Assembly (NCBI RefSeq): GCF_016767715.1
Contig: NZ_CP050145.1
Span: 4,216,001-4,280,000 of the forward strand
DNA: 64,000 nucleotides
Direction: 5' to 3'
From: Mycobacteroides chelonae
Lineage (GTDB): Bacteria; Actinomycetota; Actinomycetes; Mycobacteriales; Mycobacteriaceae
Position numbers and translations under genes: made by a program. The notes beneath the pieces were generated by a model. The model did no database searches. It was not told the DNA's origin and worked only from the letters and a program-made list of their open reading frames with translations. Positions 23,301-31,789 of this stretch are shown here, in pieces (the first letter of the stretch is position 1; each line of letters begins with the position of its first letter).

Positions 23301-24728
23301 CTCGGGATCGGCGGCCACCTGGGAGGAGAACAGTTCGGGAATCGATACACGCGTGGCAAGCGGCCCCGCGAGAACCGCACTGTTGCCAACCTCAGCCAAG
23401 CTCGTGAGCTCGTCGTTGACCAGGGAATTCAGAGAGGAGAGCCGCCGATCAGGATCGGCCGCCATCTCCGATAAGAGCCGCTGCAACCGCTCCGTGAGGT
23501 TCGGCACTCCGAACTTAGAGAACGGCAGTCCGTCGCCCGAGGTGCTCAGGAGTAGTTGGTCGCTGGCTCCGATAAAGAAGAGTCCAAAGTGCCCCATGGG
23601 GCCGTGGTTGGTGTACGTCGCCGTGGCGGGCACACCAGCGAGGTCCAAGGTGAGTCTCATGGGGATGAAGTTGATGGCGACGCGATTTCCCGCCTGCCGG
23701 GGGCCCCGGAGACCGAATTCGCCGCCGTCCAGGACATGCGCCGGGAATCGTTGATGCTTGAGCAGTTCGCGAATGCGCACATCAACGTGCTGGCAGAATT
23801 CGGCGACCGTGGACTCCGGCGGGGCACTGAGTACCAGCGGCACCACGCCGGCCAGCATCCCCGGAAGCGTCTTTGACTCGGGACGGACACGGCGGCTAAC
23901 CGGGAAGTCCAGCGCCACTTCCGACCCGCTGGTGGACCACCCGCGCACCAACAACGCACAGGCGGCTGTGATAACCGAGTACCGGCGAACACGCAAAGCC
24001 TTTGTCAAGTCTTTGATTTCGCCGACTACCGCGTCATCGATCTGAACCGACGCTGTCGGTGTGTAGCCCTCATGGCCCTCATGGGCATGGGGCGGGCGGG
24101 GGTCGAGGCCACTGTCCGGCGGAAGGTTACGGCTCCAGTACTCCCGATCCTCTGCATAGTCGGTGGAGGCTTCGTACTCCGCCTCCAGCTCGACCAGATC
24201 CTGCAGGGTGCCGAAGTAGGCGTCGGGAATCGGATCCCCCGCGACCAGCGCGGAGTAGATCGATGCGATTCGGCGGCTCACGATCGCCATGCCCAAGCCG
24301 TCCAAGTTGATGTGATGGCACAGCCCGAACATGTAGTACTGATCGTCGGCCGTCCGGATCAACGCGAATTTCAGCAGTTGGTCGGTCAAAGGCATCAATG
24401 TGCGTTGGATCGACGAGGCGATCTGGCGAGCGTGCTCGACAGGATCTTCTGAATCACGGACGTCATGGAAGTCCAACACGAGTTCCGAATGGTCAATCGC
24501 CCTCTGAACGATCTGACCATTGACCTCAAGGAAGGCGGCCCGCGCAGGTTCGGCTTCATTGATTGCCTGGCGGACGGCTTGCTCAAGTAGAACTCGTTCT
24601 ACTTTTCCTTCGATTCGAACCAAAAGGCCAAGCTGCCACTCCGCACCGACGAGACCGCTTTCCTGGGAAAGCCAGATATCCAATTGTCCGCGCGAAAGCG
24701 GTAATGCCCCGTCTTCAGACTCCAACAT
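14352..24728 (-). CDS. mps1: Mps1, GPL non-ribosomal peptide synthetase (modules 1-2 plus C3)
   Basis: A 3,458-residue synthetase with domains C1-A1-PCP1-E1-C2-A2-PCP2-E2-C3. Landmarks: C1 HHINLDG near residue 139; A1 about 450-955; PCP1 [10 protein letters not shown] near 988; E1 HHLAVDG near 1163; C2 HHIVIDG near 1661; A2 about 1950-2470; PCP2 [10 protein letters not shown] near 2512; E2 HHLAVDA near 2683; C3 HHIVLDG near 3178. The leading C domain fits N-acylation of the first residue by the lipid chain. Two E domains fit D-Phe and D-allo-Thr. Specificity positions read about D-V-W-T-A-V-A-M-C for A1 (Phe-like) and D-Y-W-S-V-G-M-V-H for A2 (Thr-like). ATG 24728 follows GGAGAGGGGG. mbtH lies 23 bases upstream and mps2 overlaps downstream. 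The gene looks intact. Confidence 0.95.
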   Translation of the reverse strand: MLESEDGALPLSRGQLDIWLSQESGLVGAEWQLGLLVRIEGKVERVLLEQAVRQAINEAEPARAAFLEVNGQIVQRAIDHSELVLDFHDVRDSEDPVEHARQIASSIQRTLMPLTDQLLKFALIRTADDQYYMFGLCHHINLDGLGMAIVSRRIASIYSALVAGDPIPDAYFGTLQDLVELEAEYEASTDYAEDREYWSRNLPPDSGLDPRPPHAHEGHEGYTPTASVQIDDAVVGEIKDLTKALRVRRYSVITAACALLVRGWSTSGSEVALDFPVSRRVRPESKTLPGMLAGVVPLVLSAPPESTVAEFCQHVDVRIRELLKHQRFPAHVLDGGEFGLRGPRQAGNRVAINFIPMRLTLDLAGVPATATYTNHGPMGHFGLFFIGASDQLLLSTSGDGLPFSKFGVPNLTERLQRLLSEMAADPDRRLSSLNSLVNDELTSLAEVGNSAVLAGPLATRVSIPELFSSQVAADPEAPALTFGAHTLTYRELDEAADALSGQLVSQGVGPGDRVVLLSDRSAQAVIGILAVLKAGAAYLPIDPAVPASRLEFIVGDAAPAAAITTAGLRARLDVFDLPIIDLDPSAAETEPSAPAPGARPDDIAYIIYTSGTTGAPKGVAVTHHNVTQLMSSLDAGLPNPGVWPLCHSLAFDVSVWEIWGPLLRGGRLVVVPESITGSPADFHDVLVAEQVTVLTQTPSAVAMLSPEGLESTALAVVGEACPASVVERWAPGRVMINAYGPTETTMCVAISAPLVAGAPDSAVPIGAPVPGAALFVLDTWMQPVPAGVVGELYVAGEGVASGYIGRSDLTASRFVACPFGQPGTRMYRTGDLVSWGDDGQLQYLGRADEQVKIRGYRIELGEVQAALSALDGVDHAAAIVREDRPGDKRLVGYVTGTVDPAEARSTLAKRLPPYMVPAAVVVLETLPLTSNNKLDTRALPTPEYGGLGADYRAPATAVEEILVDVYAQVLGVDRVGVDDSFFDLGGDSILSMQVVARARAAGVLCRPRDVFIEQTVSRLAAVVEISGGEADVVDEGLGPVEVTPIMHWLRGVQDSAGAIDEFNQTLVVQAPAAVSEDDVVSVLQALLDRHPTLRLRATDNDGEWSLLVPEAGAIDARDCLRVVDALSDETLVAVRSRLNPATGTMLSAAWIPDTKQLVLVIHHLAVDGVSWRILLEDLNIAWAQHHSGADVVLPAGGTSFARWSSLLSEHARSTDVVAQADVWKEVLTAPAYVPAVQPATDTYANAGRLSLSLDAETTRHLLGEVPAAFHAGVQDILLIAFGLAWNEFLGAGGAPIAFDIEGHGRQEEIGEAVHRRIDLSRTVGWFTTKYPAALAVGELSWAQVTAGESALGQVIKAAKEQLRALPDGLTYGLLRYLNADIGLTGSEPTIGFNYLGRLGAGAADLSEDFWRISHESLSMTDVAAAISMPLAHSVELNAGIVETNSDAESGPELRANWTWAPSALDDAQAARLSRLWFEALSGICAHVRSGGGGLTPSDLVPARLTQQQIDALVQQYEVADVLPLTPLQQGLLFQAGFAEATGDSVEDDVYSVQLGLTVTGPLNASRLRDAVYAVVKRHPNLAARFSEEYGEPVQVIPAEPVIAWQHAELVGDVDQQVEQLCAAERAAVCRIFTEPVFRATLISGLGGPAESRHRLVLTAHHIVIDGWSLPILLQEIFGAYYGQRLPSPAPYRNFVTWLAAQDRVAAQRAWGVALDGFETPTLVGSLASSGRRGSESYRISEQISRALSELARAQRTTVNTVLQAAWAQVLTWLTGQHDVAFGTAVSGRPSDLAGAESMVGLLINTVPVRANINAASTVADLLDQLQRAHNDTVEHEHLALNEIHHAIGLDRLFDTLFVYENYPIDVGAQLGVQELAITDFSSREYNHYPLSVVAMPGHELGLRVEFDTDVFELATIEIIVDRFRQVLAAMIADPATRLSSIDLLDAGEHDRLDAWGNRAVLTRPELALTSIPELFAAQVIRAPEAIAITCGERSWSYGELDATANRLANHLVSRGARPGERVALLLPRTGEAIAAILAVLKTGAAYLPIDPAHPDSRVEFVLGDAAPIAAVTTADLLPRLGASGIPAIDINDPAVDRQSDVALPVPAVDDIAYIIYTSGTTGAPKGVAVTHRNVAQLLESLDAELDLGQVWTQCHSLAFDYSVWEIWGALLYGGRLLIVPDAVVRSPEDLHAMLVSEQVSVLSQTPSAFYALQTADAMQPEVGQQLKLQTVVFGGEALEPQRLSPWFDSHPGLPRMINMYGITETTVHASFREIGSGDVDSNSSPIGVPLEHLAFFVLDGWLRQVPVGVVGELYVAGSGQASGYLGRSDLTTTRFVACPFGAPGSRMYRTGDLVQWGEDGQLRYVGRADKQVKIRGYRIELGEVHAALARVEGVDQAAVIAREDRPGDKRLVGYITESTKGSLDPAAVRAVLAERLPAYMVPAAVVVLGAMPLTVNGKLDTRALPAPEYQDADHYRAPEDAVEEILAGIYAQVLGVEQIGVDDSFFDLGGDSISSMQVVARARAAGLLLRPRDIFVEQTVSRLAQVAVFADGETAVVDAGTGPVVATPIIRWLHGLGGKVDEFNQTVVLQAPAGVADDDVVTVLQALLDRHATLRLRAEDSDGEWSLLVPEAGTVDARECLLTVDVLTDEALRQARSRLNPATGSMLSALWERGSSRLVLIVHHLAVDAVSWRILLEDLNIGWAQHHGGQPVELPPGGTSFARWATLLDQHARAADVVALADAWRQVEAIPAALPAAHPTMDTYASAGQLSVSLDADLTRELLGEVPAAYHAGVQDILLIAFALAWNEFLGSGGAPIGIDVEGHGRQEEFAGDADLSRTVGWFTSKYPVSLAVGELSWALVVAGDSALAPILKDAKEQLRALPDGLTYGLLRYLNPDAGVGGPDPAIGFNYLGRLGAGGADLSEDLWRIDPDGVSITAAATSVPTPLGHTVELNAGVMEGAGPDSGRLHATWTWALSALSHDQVDRISRLWFDALAGICSHVRTGGGGLTPSDVAPARLSQSQIDQLHEQYQIADVLPLTPLQQGLLFHSNLAPEAMDGSDDLYAVQLDVALSGPLDPKRLQEAVHTAIKRRPNVVATFYEEFGEPIQLIPAAPELAWQYVEFDADGGLDVEQQVDRLSAAERAAVCDLAGQPAFRAALARTGEDQYRFVLTNHHIVLDGWSKPILLQEIFASYFGERLPAPVSYRRFVTWLAAQDNSSARSAWREVFEGFETPTLVGPPGRIVLGRRGVESFEVSAETTQALGELARSCRTTVSTVLQAAWAQLLMWLTGQNDVAFGTAVSGRPSDLVGAESMVGLLINTVPVRATITPTTTIADLLNQLQGAYGDTLEHQHLALNEIHHAVGHDQLFDTMFVYENYPIDTAALSRVHELSITGFSNREYNHYPLAVQATPGHELGLRVEFDTDVFNAVRIGKLVKRFQRVLEAMTSDVKGNKKEPA

Positions 24729-24751
24729 TCGCCTACCCCCTCTCCGAAGGT

Positions 24752-24982
24752 TCAGCGCCCAAGACCCCCACCCTGCGCCAATCTCTCGCGCAGGCTCTTC
24801 GGCCGGATATCGGTCCAGTTTTGTTCGATGTACTCCAGGCAGGCGGCACGGTCCGCTTCACCAAATACAACCCGCCAGCCATCAGGCACATCGGCGAAAG
24901 CCGGCCATAGGCTGTGCTGCTCCTCGTCGTTGACCAAGACGAAAAAGCTTCCCTTGTCATCATCGAATGGATTGATGCTCAC
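24752..24982 (-). CDS. mbtH: MbtH-like protein
   Basis: A 76-residue MbtH-family protein. These bind adenylation domains of peptide synthetases and are needed for their folding or activity. The family pattern [24 protein letters not shown], followed by [30 protein letters not shown], is complete, including the conserved tryptophans. The frame is open upstream, but GTG at 24982 is chosen because GGAGAAA precedes it at good spacing and the protein then has family length. It is the first gene of the operon mbtH-mps1-mps2(-gap), and its likely partners are the A domains of Mps1 and Mps2. Confidence 0.93.
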   Translation of the reverse strand: MSINPFDDDKGSFFVLVNDEEQHSLWPAFADVPDGWRVVFGEADRAACLEYIEQNWTDIRPKSLRERLAQGGGLGR

Positions 24983-25028
24983 GCTTTCTCCAGGTTGCTT
25001 CGGTGGACATCGCAAACATACGGCTGAA

Positions 25029-25077
25029 TTTATAGCGGCGTAGCGGGTTTCACAAAGTTCTAATCTTCGCAACTTTG
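25029..25077 (-). promoter_or_regulatory. candidate mbtH operon promoter with inverted repeat
   Basis: On the minus strand TATAAA (25034-25029) is a plausible -10 box, placing transcription start roughly 40 bases before the mbtH GTG. Upstream lies the inverted repeat CAAAGTT (25053-25059) and AACTTTG (25071-25077) with an 11-base spacer; its proximal arm would overlap the -35 region. The repeat is seen directly, while its role as an operator is inferred. Confidence 0.4.
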
Positions 25078-25316
25078 ACACATCGTTGCTTACTACCGCA
25101 ACTAATTAGCCACAATATCGGTATGAATGTATTTATCCAGGTCAAGTATGGTTAGATAGATCTCTAGTTGTTGCGATGAACGCGCATATGAGTATACCAA
25201 GTCTGAGCACGCCACGTGAGGCGAGCGCAGGGCCGTCAGCGAGAGCAATCAAGTGACCACCGGTTCGCCTATCGTCCAGCAAAGTATGATACTAGAACTG
25301 GAGGCGCACGTTACCT

Positions 25317-25380
25317 AATATTGAGGCTTGCTGCGCATCTTAATCAAGTAACTTGAAGAAGTAGCCCACAGCTCAATATT
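25317..25380. repeat. nested inverted repeats
   Basis: Outer arms AATATTGAG (25317-25325) and CTCAATATT (25372-25380) enclose an inner palindrome TCAAGT-A-ACTTGA (25344-25356). The two dyads are almost concentric. This could be a compound operator or a structured RNA. No thymidine run follows, so it is not a simple terminator. Confidence 0.5.
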
Positions 25381-25718
25381 TGGATGTTTTTCGAGTTCAG
25401 GTAACAGATCGGGCCATTCCGTTACATTGCGCGCTGCGCCGAGAGTGTTACAACCTGGGGCGTATCAAATGAACTCGCCGCGACCTGAATTCTGATTCAG
25501 CCGAGAACTGATGGGGCAGAAGCCGCCCTAGCAACAGAATGTGACGGAGTATCGGGTACCTGGAAGTAAATGTGGTGACAAACCACTACGAATTAAGTTC
25601 TCGTCTATAAGAAATACCGAAGATATCCATGGCGGTTTGGCCACCTCAGTGGCTCCAGTCGGTGCTGCAACAAATTCCACGAAAAACATTGTTATGCGCG
25701 CGTCGCCAGAAATGTCCT

Positions 25719-25916
25719 GTGGCCACGAAGATCGTCCATACCCGCACCGTTTACACCGAGCACAGCATCCTCACAGCCTTCCTCGTCGCACATCGCCAAA
25801 AGTGTGCGGAAGCCGCCCGCGAGACCGCTTTGACCAACGGTGAGAGCGCCCGAGAAGACGATATTTTCATGCGGAACACGAAGCCCCGGCCCATGGCGAG
25901 CCCGCTACCGAAATAG
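25719..25916 (+). CDS. possible 65-residue hypothetical protein
   Basis: An open frame from GTG 25719 to a stop at 25914-25916 (VATKIVHTRTVYTEHS start). Upstream the same frame remains open to ATG 25629. There is no recognisable domain and no good ribosome site. The composition is more protein-like than the surrounding intergenic sequence, but it could equally be chance. It converges with the small gene at 25918-26163. Confidence 0.25.
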   Translation: MATKIVHTRTVYTEHSILTAFLVAHRQKCAEAARETALTNGESAREDDIFMRNTKPRPMASPLPK

Positions 25917-25917
25917 T

Positions 25918-26163
25918 TCAGTCGTCGAGGTGCTCGGGACGGGCTTGCGTTCCCTCGATGGGCGACGATCCGGCTGGCATCAGCATGACAAACACCGGTA
26001 GTCGCACCACGGCACCGTTGAGGATCGGCAGCCGGATCGCGACGGAAACGACCTCCAGCTCCAGACGCTTACCCCGCCGAGTCTCCATCTCCAAGCGCCC
26101 GGGTAACTGCCTGGGCGTCGCGAGCCAGTCCAGACCGCGCTCTATCGACTCGACGACGTTCAT
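25918..26163 (-). CDS. small conserved-looking hypothetical protein
   Basis: An 81-residue protein if read from ATG 26163 (MNVVESIERGLDWLATPRQ). The frame is open further upstream to 26307, but that part reads like arginine-rich non-coding sequence. It is rich in valine, leucine and arginine (RLELEVVSVAIRLPILNGAVVRLPVFVML), suggesting a small beta-rich fold. It has no signal peptide and no recognised family. It lies 61 bases downstream of fmt on the same strand and is probably co-transcribed, so a role in lipid or GPL metabolism is possible but unsupported. Confidence 0.5.
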   Translation of the reverse strand: MNVVESIERGLDWLATPRQLPGRLEMETRRGKRLELEVVSVAIRLPILNGAVVRLPVFVMLMPAGSSPIEGTQARPEHLDD

Positions 26164-26224
26164 GCTTTGACTATACCCACTCGACGATGAAAATCCTTGT
26201 CGGAAGACGAATCTGCCGCAAGGC

Positions 26225-27046
26225 CTATGCCTTGGTGAAGCTGTACATCCGATACTCCACCGCTCCCCCGCTCCGTAGGTCCTCGTAAGCACGCTGAGCC
26301 GGCGCAAACCTGCGAACCAACCCGCGCAAGAGTCTGGGCGTAGCGCGATCGATCACGTACCGCCAGCGCTCCAGGTTCTTCTCCATCCCGCGCCGGACCT
26401 CGACATTGATCCCCCGCTCGGACACCATCCGTAGCGGCGCGTTCGCGAGCGCCACCTTCCACCCAGCGACATCCTGAGCGCTGCGCGCATCTGCGTAGAG
26501 AAAATGTCCGCCCGGACGAAGCACGCGCGCCACCTCGGTGAGAAACACCGGAAATTGGGGATACAGGTGCGACGACTCGATATTGATCACCGCATCGAAG
26601 GACTGATCGGTGAATGGCAGGTTCTGCGCATCTCCGTGCGTGAACTCCAGGCCCGGAAGATTGTGCCGTTTGCGACAGAACTCGATCCCGTCCGGATTGA
26701 GATCCAGCCCCGTGTAGGACATCGGATGCAATGTGCGTACGAGGTAGGAAGCTCCGCCGCCGTGGCCACAACCGACCTCCAGCACCCGCCTACCGTCGAG
26801 CTCCGTCTGGGTAGCGGTGCTGTGGTAGAGCTGAATGGAATACCGATCGGGCTCATCGGAAGCCGACAACGGGACATCCATCGCCGGATCCTCTTCGTAG
26901 CCGTAATTGAGGAACACGACGTTCTCTGTTTCGAGCTTACGGGTGGCATGCCGGTAGATGAACTTCTGCACCGCCTGAGTGAACTGAGCGTTCAGCTTGA
27001 AGATGACCCAATCTCGCGACTTCCGAACCGGATGACTGCGCACCAT
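26225..27046 (-). CDS. fmt: SAM-dependent methyltransferase, probable Fmt
   Basis: A 273-residue class I S-adenosylmethionine methyltransferase. The SAM-binding motif VLEVGCGHGGGASYL lies near residues 97-111, with GLDLNPDGIEFC after the second strand, HGDAQNLPFTDQSFDAVINIESSHLYP and the post-motif LRPGGHFLYAD. This is the type of mycobacterial lipid O-methyltransferases (phthiotriol dimycocerosate methyltransferase, and Fmt of GPL loci). Fmt methylates the hydroxyl of the GPL fatty acyl chain; the assignment rests on family and position between gtf3 and mbtH. It starts at 27046 and is divergent from gtf3 with a 138-base shared promoter region. Confidence 0.82.
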   Translation of the reverse strand: MVRSHPVRKSRDWVIFKLNAQFTQAVQKFIYRHATRKLETENVVFLNYGYEEDPAMDVPLSASDEPDRYSIQLYHSTATQTELDGRRVLEVGCGHGGGASYLVRTLHPMSYTGLDLNPDGIEFCRKRHNLPGLEFTHGDAQNLPFTDQSFDAVINIESSHLYPQFPVFLTEVARVLRPGGHFLYADARSAQDVAGWKVALANAPLRMVSERGINVEVRRGMEKNLERWRYVIDRATPRLLRGLVRRFAPAQRAYEDLRSGGAVEYRMYSFTKA

Positions 27047-27184
27047 AGACGAATTATGGCAGAGTTCTGAGTTTCAGGCTGGCTTATCGAACTCCGAACT
27101 GCCTTGCGACAGTTGGAGAACCAGAGATAATGACTCAGTTATTCGGTCCACCAACGCGACAACGACTGAAGGGCCAGGAACGGA
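27047..27184. promoter_or_regulatory. fmt-gtf3 divergent promoter region
   Basis: 138 bases separate the divergent starts of fmt and gtf3, so at least one promoter for each must lie here. The gtf3 ribosome site AGGAACGGA directly precedes its ATG. I cannot assign -35 and -10 boxes with confidence. Confidence 0.4.
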
Positions 27185-28444
27185 ATGAAGTTTGCGCTGG
27201 CGTGCTACGGCACTCGCGGCGACGTCGAGCCCTCCGTCAGCGTCGGATGCGAGCTGACCCGACGAGGACACGACGTCTGCGTGGCTGTCCCCCCGGACCT
27301 CGTCACCTTCGCGGAGTCGGCTGGACTGGCCGCGGTTCCCTATGGCCCGGAACTACAGGATTTCCTACAGGACGAGTTCCTCCGGAATTTCTGGACTCAG
27401 TTGGTACGCAACCCCGTCGGCACGCTGCGTGAGCTTTGGGCGCCGATTGCCCGGTACTGGAGTGACACCAGCGCGACGCTCACCTCGGTGACAGACGGGG
27501 CTGATCTGTTGTCGACAGGACTCAACTTCGAGCAATCGGCCGCCAACGTGGCCGAGTATTTCGACATCCCCCTGATGATGCTGCACCACTTCCCGATGCG
27601 ACCCAACGGTCAACTGCTTCCGATGCTTCCGGCACCGCTCGTACGATCGGGCGGAATGCTCTCCGAATGGCTGCTGTGGCGCGCCACGAAGGACGCCGAG
27701 GACACGCAGCGACGCGAGCTCGGCTTACCTGAGGCCACCGGACCCTCGCCGCGTCGGATCGCCCGCAGCGCAGCCATCGAAATACAAGCCTACGACGCGG
27801 TCTCCGTTCCCGGACTGGCCAATGAGTGGGCGAAATGGAATGGCAAGCGGCCTTTCGTCGGCGCCCTCACGATGGGGTTATCTACCACCGCCGACCATGA
27901 GGTGGCGTCCTGGATCGCCGCAGGGAAACCGCCGATCTGCTTCGCCACCGGCAGCATTCCGCTCGAATCACCGGCCGGCACCATCGAGGTGATTAGTTCT
28001 GCGTGTGCGGAACTGGGTGAGCGGGCGCTTGTCTGCGCCGGCGGTACCGATTTCGGTGACATCGTCCAACCCGACCATGTCAAGGTCGTGGGCGCCGTCA
28101 ACTACTCGGCGGTCTTCGCCGCCAGCCGAGCCGTTGTTCATCACGGAGGTTCGGGCACCACGGCCGCGAGTCTGCGAGCCGGTACCCCGACGCTGATTCT
28201 GTGGAGCACGGCCGATCAGCCGTACTGGGGAAACCAGCTCGGCAGGTTGAAAGTCGGTGCTGCTCGCCGGTTCTCGGCGACCAATCGAAAAACACTGGTG
28301 GCCGATCTGCGTCGTATCCTGGCGCCCGAGTACGCGGTGGCCGCCCGAGAGTTGGCTACTCGGATGACCAGCCCCGAGGAAAGCGTCACCAAGGCCGCAG
28401 ATCTCTTCGAGGCCGCCGCCCGCGGTAAGGCAAGTAAGAAATGA
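27185..28444 (+). CDS. gtf3: GPL glycosyltransferase, probable Gtf3
   Basis: A 419-residue GT-B fold glycosyltransferase of the family 1/28 type that uses nucleotide-activated deoxysugars. The N-terminal start MKFALACYGTRGDVEPSV binds the acceptor. The C-terminal nucleotide-sugar site is HHGGSGTTAASLRAGTPTLIL near residues 318-338, followed by the DQPYWGNQL donor loop. It is paralogous to Gtf1 and Gtf2 of this locus. In M. smegmatis and M. abscessus the gene at this place adds an extra rhamnose to more polar GPLs. It is one of few plus-strand genes in the cluster. Its stop lies three bases from that of the converging methyltransferase gene. Confidence 0.88.
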   Translation: MKFALACYGTRGDVEPSVSVGCELTRRGHDVCVAVPPDLVTFAESAGLAAVPYGPELQDFLQDEFLRNFWTQLVRNPVGTLRELWAPIARYWSDTSATLTSVTDGADLLSTGLNFEQSAANVAEYFDIPLMMLHHFPMRPNGQLLPMLPAPLVRSGGMLSEWLLWRATKDAEDTQRRELGLPEATGPSPRRIARSAAIEIQAYDAVSVPGLANEWAKWNGKRPFVGALTMGLSTTADHEVASWIAAGKPPICFATGSIPLESPAGTIEVISSACAELGERALVCAGGTDFGDIVQPDHVKVVGAVNYSAVFAASRAVVHHGGSGTTAASLRAGTPTLILWSTADQPYWGNQLGRLKVGAARRFSATNRKTLVADLRRILAPEYAVAARELATRMTSPEESVTKAADLFEAAARGKASKK

Positions 28445-28447
28445 CCA

Positions 28448-29236
28448 TTACTGCGGTGGTTTGATAATCAGACCCTGGCCGGTCGGCAAGGCCACGATGT
28501 ATACGCCCAAATCGCGCGCCACCTCATCCATGGCAATACGCTGTTCGTCGCGACCGCGATTCGCGTAGTCGTCCAGGAGCACAAATGCTCCTGGTGAAAG
28601 TCGCGGCCAGAAGTATCGCAATGTCGCGACTTCGGGTGGTGCGCAGTTCATGTCGATATGCAGGAATGCCACCGCATCGGCATGGACTTCCTCAAGCGTT
28701 TCCGGAACTGCTCCAGCGATAACGCGCTGGTTCTTCCACTGCGCAAAGTTCGCCTTGACGCTGTCCACGGAGCTCACGTACATGCCGTTGCGTACGAGTT
28801 CCTCGCTCTTCTCAAGCGCCCCCGAGTCGCGTTCACCCGCGCTGACGAAGCGCGGGTCGAGTCCGGCGAAGGTGTCGAGGAGATAAAAGGTCTTCCCCAG
28901 TCGATCCCAATCGAGGTACTCCATGATGGCGCTGCTCAAAAAGCCGTAGCTGACGCCACATTCGACGAAGTCACCCTTCACCTTGCTCGCACTGGCAGCC
29001 GCCCACAGCCCGACATGTACGCGCCAATGCCACTGATACCAGTCGGTGCCACCGAGCGCGCGGACACCGCGCTGGTATGCACGCTGGAACGCCGGGTCAT
29101 CGAGGAATGCGTGATTATTGAAACAAATCAGCGCATCGTTCGAATAGACGTTGGGCAGGAGCGTGCGCGCAAGCCAATATTCCTTGCGAACCGCCCACAG
29201 CCAAATACGGGTACGGAGCGTTAGCTCATCTGCCAC
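28448..29236 (-). CDS. TylF/MycF-type sugar O-methyltransferase
   Basis: A 262-residue protein of the macrocin O-methyltransferase (TylF/MycF) family, metal- and SAM-dependent enzymes that methylate hydroxyls of deoxysugars. The signatures are GDFVECGVSYGFLSSAIME (SAM site), FYLLDTFAGLDPRF, LHIDMNCAPPEVATLRYFWPRLSPGAFVLLDDYA (metal-binding Asp residues) and a short C-terminal strand. In the GPL pathway such enzymes (Rmt) methylate rhamnose hydroxyls; which position is used cannot be read from the sequence. The start is GTG 29236 without a clear ribosome site. It lies downstream of atf1. Confidence 0.85.
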   Translation of the reverse strand: MADELTLRTRIWLWAVRKEYWLARTLLPNVYSNDALICFNNHAFLDDPAFQRAYQRGVRALGGTDWYQWHWRVHVGLWAAASASKVKGDFVECGVSYGFLSSAIMEYLDWDRLGKTFYLLDTFAGLDPRFVSAGERDSGALEKSEELVRNGMYVSSVDSVKANFAQWKNQRVIAGAVPETLEEVHADAVAFLHIDMNCAPPEVATLRYFWPRLSPGAFVLLDDYANRGRDEQRIAMDEVARDLGVYIVALPTGQGLIIKPPQ

Positions 29237-29350
29237 AGCGGAAACGATAGCATCCGCCTTCAGGTTGGAGATGAGAAAAGCGCGTGGCGAATCGATTCAA
29301 CCACGTCGAATAGCTATGGCTCACAAGCTGATCGATGCCATATCCGGCCC

Positions 29351-30484
29351 TCACACCGCATCACGCTCCACCGGCGCCGCTGACGCGGTGTCTACCTCTG
29401 CGGGACGTTTTCGGTTCAGTCGAGACTTCAGCGAGATCGCTTGCTTTTCCACCACAAACCAACTGAAGGCCGCTAGCGGCACGGTGGCCGCCGTGGCAAT
29501 AGCGAAGAACAGCAACAGATTCAGACTACCCAGTCCCATGACGACCAGTAGCTGTTGCACGGGATAGGCATAGATGTACGTACCGTAGGACAGGTCGTTG
29601 CGCAGGTTCAGTCGTGGATTGTGGATGAGCGAGCCCGACACTATGACCGCATACGCCAACGGCAAAGCCGCGATATCCCGATAGTTCTCCAACAGTCCGG
29701 AAGCCAGCACGATCACGACGCTCACCGCAACGAGCGACCAGCGCGCGGGAATGACGTCTTTGTACTGGTTCAGCAGGGCTCCTGCCGCGAACATGACAGC
29801 GAACCGTGCCACCATCTGCGCGATAGAAGTCGCCGCGAAGACCGGGTACGAGAGATACGCCGTGGCACAAAGGAATAGCACGAAGGCCGCGGGAACAACC
29901 CATCGCCGCTTCAGGAGTCCGACGACGCCCAGCACTGCCACCGCGATGTAGCAGATCATCTCGAAGACAAGCGTCCAGATTGACCCGTTCCACACGCCCG
30001 GCCATGGGACACCGCGCGGGGTGCCATCGACACCGGCGTAGTACACGTTCAGCAGACCATTGTTGATGACGTACTCGACCGGCTTGTGCGAGGAGAACAA
30101 CGCCGAGACCGAGCCGCCCTGGATGAGGACACTGATGGGGGCTATGACGAACGCGATGATCAGTAGACACACCCACAGCCCCGGGAAGATGCGAAGGCCA
30201 CGGGCAATCGCGAAGTCACGAAGCTTGGGTTTGCGCAGCCAACTCGCGGTGATGAGAAAGCCCGATATCGCAAAGAAACCGTCGACGCCGACCTGCTCGA
30301 TGAGTTGCTCGAATGGGCGATAGGTGATCGTTCGACCGGTCAGCGGCCAGGAGTGCCAGAAGATGACGCTGACCGCCAGGATCAACCGCCATGCGTTAAG
30401 CGCATTGTTTCTCGGGTCGAATACCTGGCCGAGCGTCGAGTTTCTCGCTAGCCTCGGCCCCTCCGGCCCACTCACGCGGAACAC
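29351..30484 (-). CDS. atf1: membrane acyltransferase 3, probable Atf1
   Basis: A 377-residue polytopic O-acyltransferase of the acyltransferase-3 (OafA-like) family. The conserved N-terminal RLILAVSVIFWHSWPL with the catalytic-type histidine and VGVDGFFAISGFLITASW are present near residues 33-85, followed by about ten hydrophobic segments. In GPL biosynthesis Atf enzymes acetylate the 6-deoxytalose attached to allo-threonine. It starts at GTG 30484, overlapping the gtf1 stop by 13 bases, so the two are translationally coupled. It is paralogous to Atf2 at 33735-34862. Which of the two is Atf1 is assigned by position. Confidence 0.85.
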   Translation of the reverse strand: MFRVSGPEGPRLARNSTLGQVFDPRNNALNAWRLILAVSVIFWHSWPLTGRTITYRPFEQLIEQVGVDGFFAISGFLITASWLRKPKLRDFAIARGLRIFPGLWVCLLIIAFVIAPISVLIQGGSVSALFSSHKPVEYVINNGLLNVYYAGVDGTPRGVPWPGVWNGSIWTLVFEMICYIAVAVLGVVGLLKRRWVVPAAFVLFLCATAYLSYPVFAATSIAQMVARFAVMFAAGALLNQYKDVIPARWSLVAVSVVIVLASGLLENYRDIAALPLAYAVIVSGSLIHNPRLNLRNDLSYGTYIYAYPVQQLLVVMGLGSLNLLLFFAIATAATVPLAAFSWFVVEKQAISLKSRLNRKRPAEVDTASAAPVERDAV

Positions 30485-31740
30485 CTCGAGCGAGCGAACT
30501 GCTCCATGGCATCAGCGGCGGCCTCCGCGCTCTCACCCGGTTTGGTCATTCCGTTGGCGAGCTCGCGAGCCCGGTCAACGTAGTCCGGTGCAAGAATCTG
30601 GCGCAGATCCGCAATCAGAGATTCTCGCGTGGTGGTCGAAAAACGCCGCGTGGTACCCACTTTCAGCTTCTTTATCTGTCCACCCCAAAGCGTCTGATTG
30701 GCATCCATCGACAAGATCAACGTGGGGACCCCGGCGCGCAGGCTTGCCGCGGTGGTGCCGGACCCCCCGTGATGCACGATCGCCCGGCAGGCCGGAAAGA
30801 CCGTCGCATAGTTGACTGCTCCCACGACCTTCACGTGGTCGGGAAGCTGCGCATCGCTGAAGTCTGTCCATCCCGCGCCTATCAAGGCCCGCTCTCCCAG
30901 CTCCGCGCACGCCGAGCCGATCATCTCGAGTGCGGCAGTGGGGGATTCGACCGGCATACTGCCAAATCCGAAGAAGATTGGCGGCGTCCCGTCAGCGATC
31001 CATGAGGCGACGTCACCGTCGGCCTCGGCGGTCAACGCCATGGTCAGCGAGCCGACAAACGGCCGCAAGCCATCCCATTCCTTCCACTCCTCGGCCAGGC
31101 CGGGAAAACAGACCTCGTCATAGCCCTGGATCTCCAGGGAGCCGCGCTCGGCGATCCGCTGAGGCGACGGCCGTGAGGCCTTGGGTAGGCCGAGCTCACG
31201 CCGCTGCGTGTCCTCCACCTTCTTATTCAGGCGCCAAGCAAACCAGTCGAACGCTGTCATCGCCGCACGCCCCAACCGGGAAGGCAGGATGGTGACAAGC
31301 TGACCATTCGGCCGCATCGGGATGTGATGAAGTGTGACCAATGGAATGTCATGGTATTCAGCGACATTCGCAGCGGGCTCCTGGTAGCTCTGGCCCGCGA
31401 ACAACACATCGGCATCCTGGGCCGCGGACATCAGCGTGGTGTTCATCTGCGCCCAGCATTCGTCGCTGAGCTCCCACATCTGACGCCACATCGTCCGAAT
31501 CTCCCCCACCTTCCAGAAGGTGTGGAAGAAGAACGTCCAGAAATTGCGATACACGTCCAGCCAGGTCTTCGTATCCAACCCGTAGGAAACGGTCTCCAGA
31601 CCAGCCGACTCCGTGAAGCCGATCAGGTCGGGCGGCACAGCCATGACCACATCGTGTCCCCTGCGCTGTAACTCACGAGCCACGACAACAGAGGGCTCGA
31701 CATCACCCCGGGTTCCGTAGCTCGCCAGCACAAACTTCAT
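30472..31740 (-). CDS. gtf1: GPL glycosyltransferase, probable Gtf1
   Basis: A 422-residue GT-B glycosyltransferase closely similar to Gtf2 and Gtf3. It starts MKFVLASYGTRGDVEPSVVVARELQRRGHDV at ATG 31740; the frame is open to 31824, but that extension is not conserved in the paralogues. The donor-binding motif is HHGGSGTTAASLRAGVPTLIL, here followed by DANQTLWGGQI in place of the DQPxWGNQL seen in the other two. Gtf1 is held to transfer 6-deoxytalose to allo-threonine; assignment between Gtf1 and Gtf2 rests on position next to atf1. It overlaps atf1 by 13 bases. Confidence 0.85.
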   Translation of the reverse strand: MKFVLASYGTRGDVEPSVVVARELQRRGHDVVMAVPPDLIGFTESAGLETVSYGLDTKTWLDVYRNFWTFFFHTFWKVGEIRTMWRQMWELSDECWAQMNTTLMSAAQDADVLFAGQSYQEPAANVAEYHDIPLVTLHHIPMRPNGQLVTILPSRLGRAAMTAFDWFAWRLNKKVEDTQRRELGLPKASRPSPQRIAERGSLEIQGYDEVCFPGLAEEWKEWDGLRPFVGSLTMALTAEADGDVASWIADGTPPIFFGFGSMPVESPTAALEMIGSACAELGERALIGAGWTDFSDAQLPDHVKVVGAVNYATVFPACRAIVHHGGSGTTAASLRAGVPTLILSMDANQTLWGGQIKKLKVGTTRRFSTTTRESLIADLRQILAPDYVDRARELANGMTKPGESAEAAADAMEQFARSRCSA

Positions 31741-31789
31741 CGCCTCTAACGCCTTTCGGGTATCGCGGTTCAGCGGAGTCGGGCCGCCG

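Larger units (their letters stand above)
24983..25718. other. AT-rich non-coding region upstream of mbtH
   Basis: About 0.7 kb without a credible gene and visibly poorer in GC than its surroundings. It contains the likely mbtH promoter, an inverted repeat at 25053-25077 and a nested dyad at 25317-25380, listed separately. AT-rich stretches of this kind are typical targets of the nucleoid protein Lsr2 in mycobacteria, which is known to affect GPL production; binding here is inferred. Confidence 0.6.

Noticed and set aside
14352..24728. Repeats within mps1 as mobile or phage-like repeats
   Set aside because: The internal similarity comes from repeated synthetase domains, not from transposable elements.
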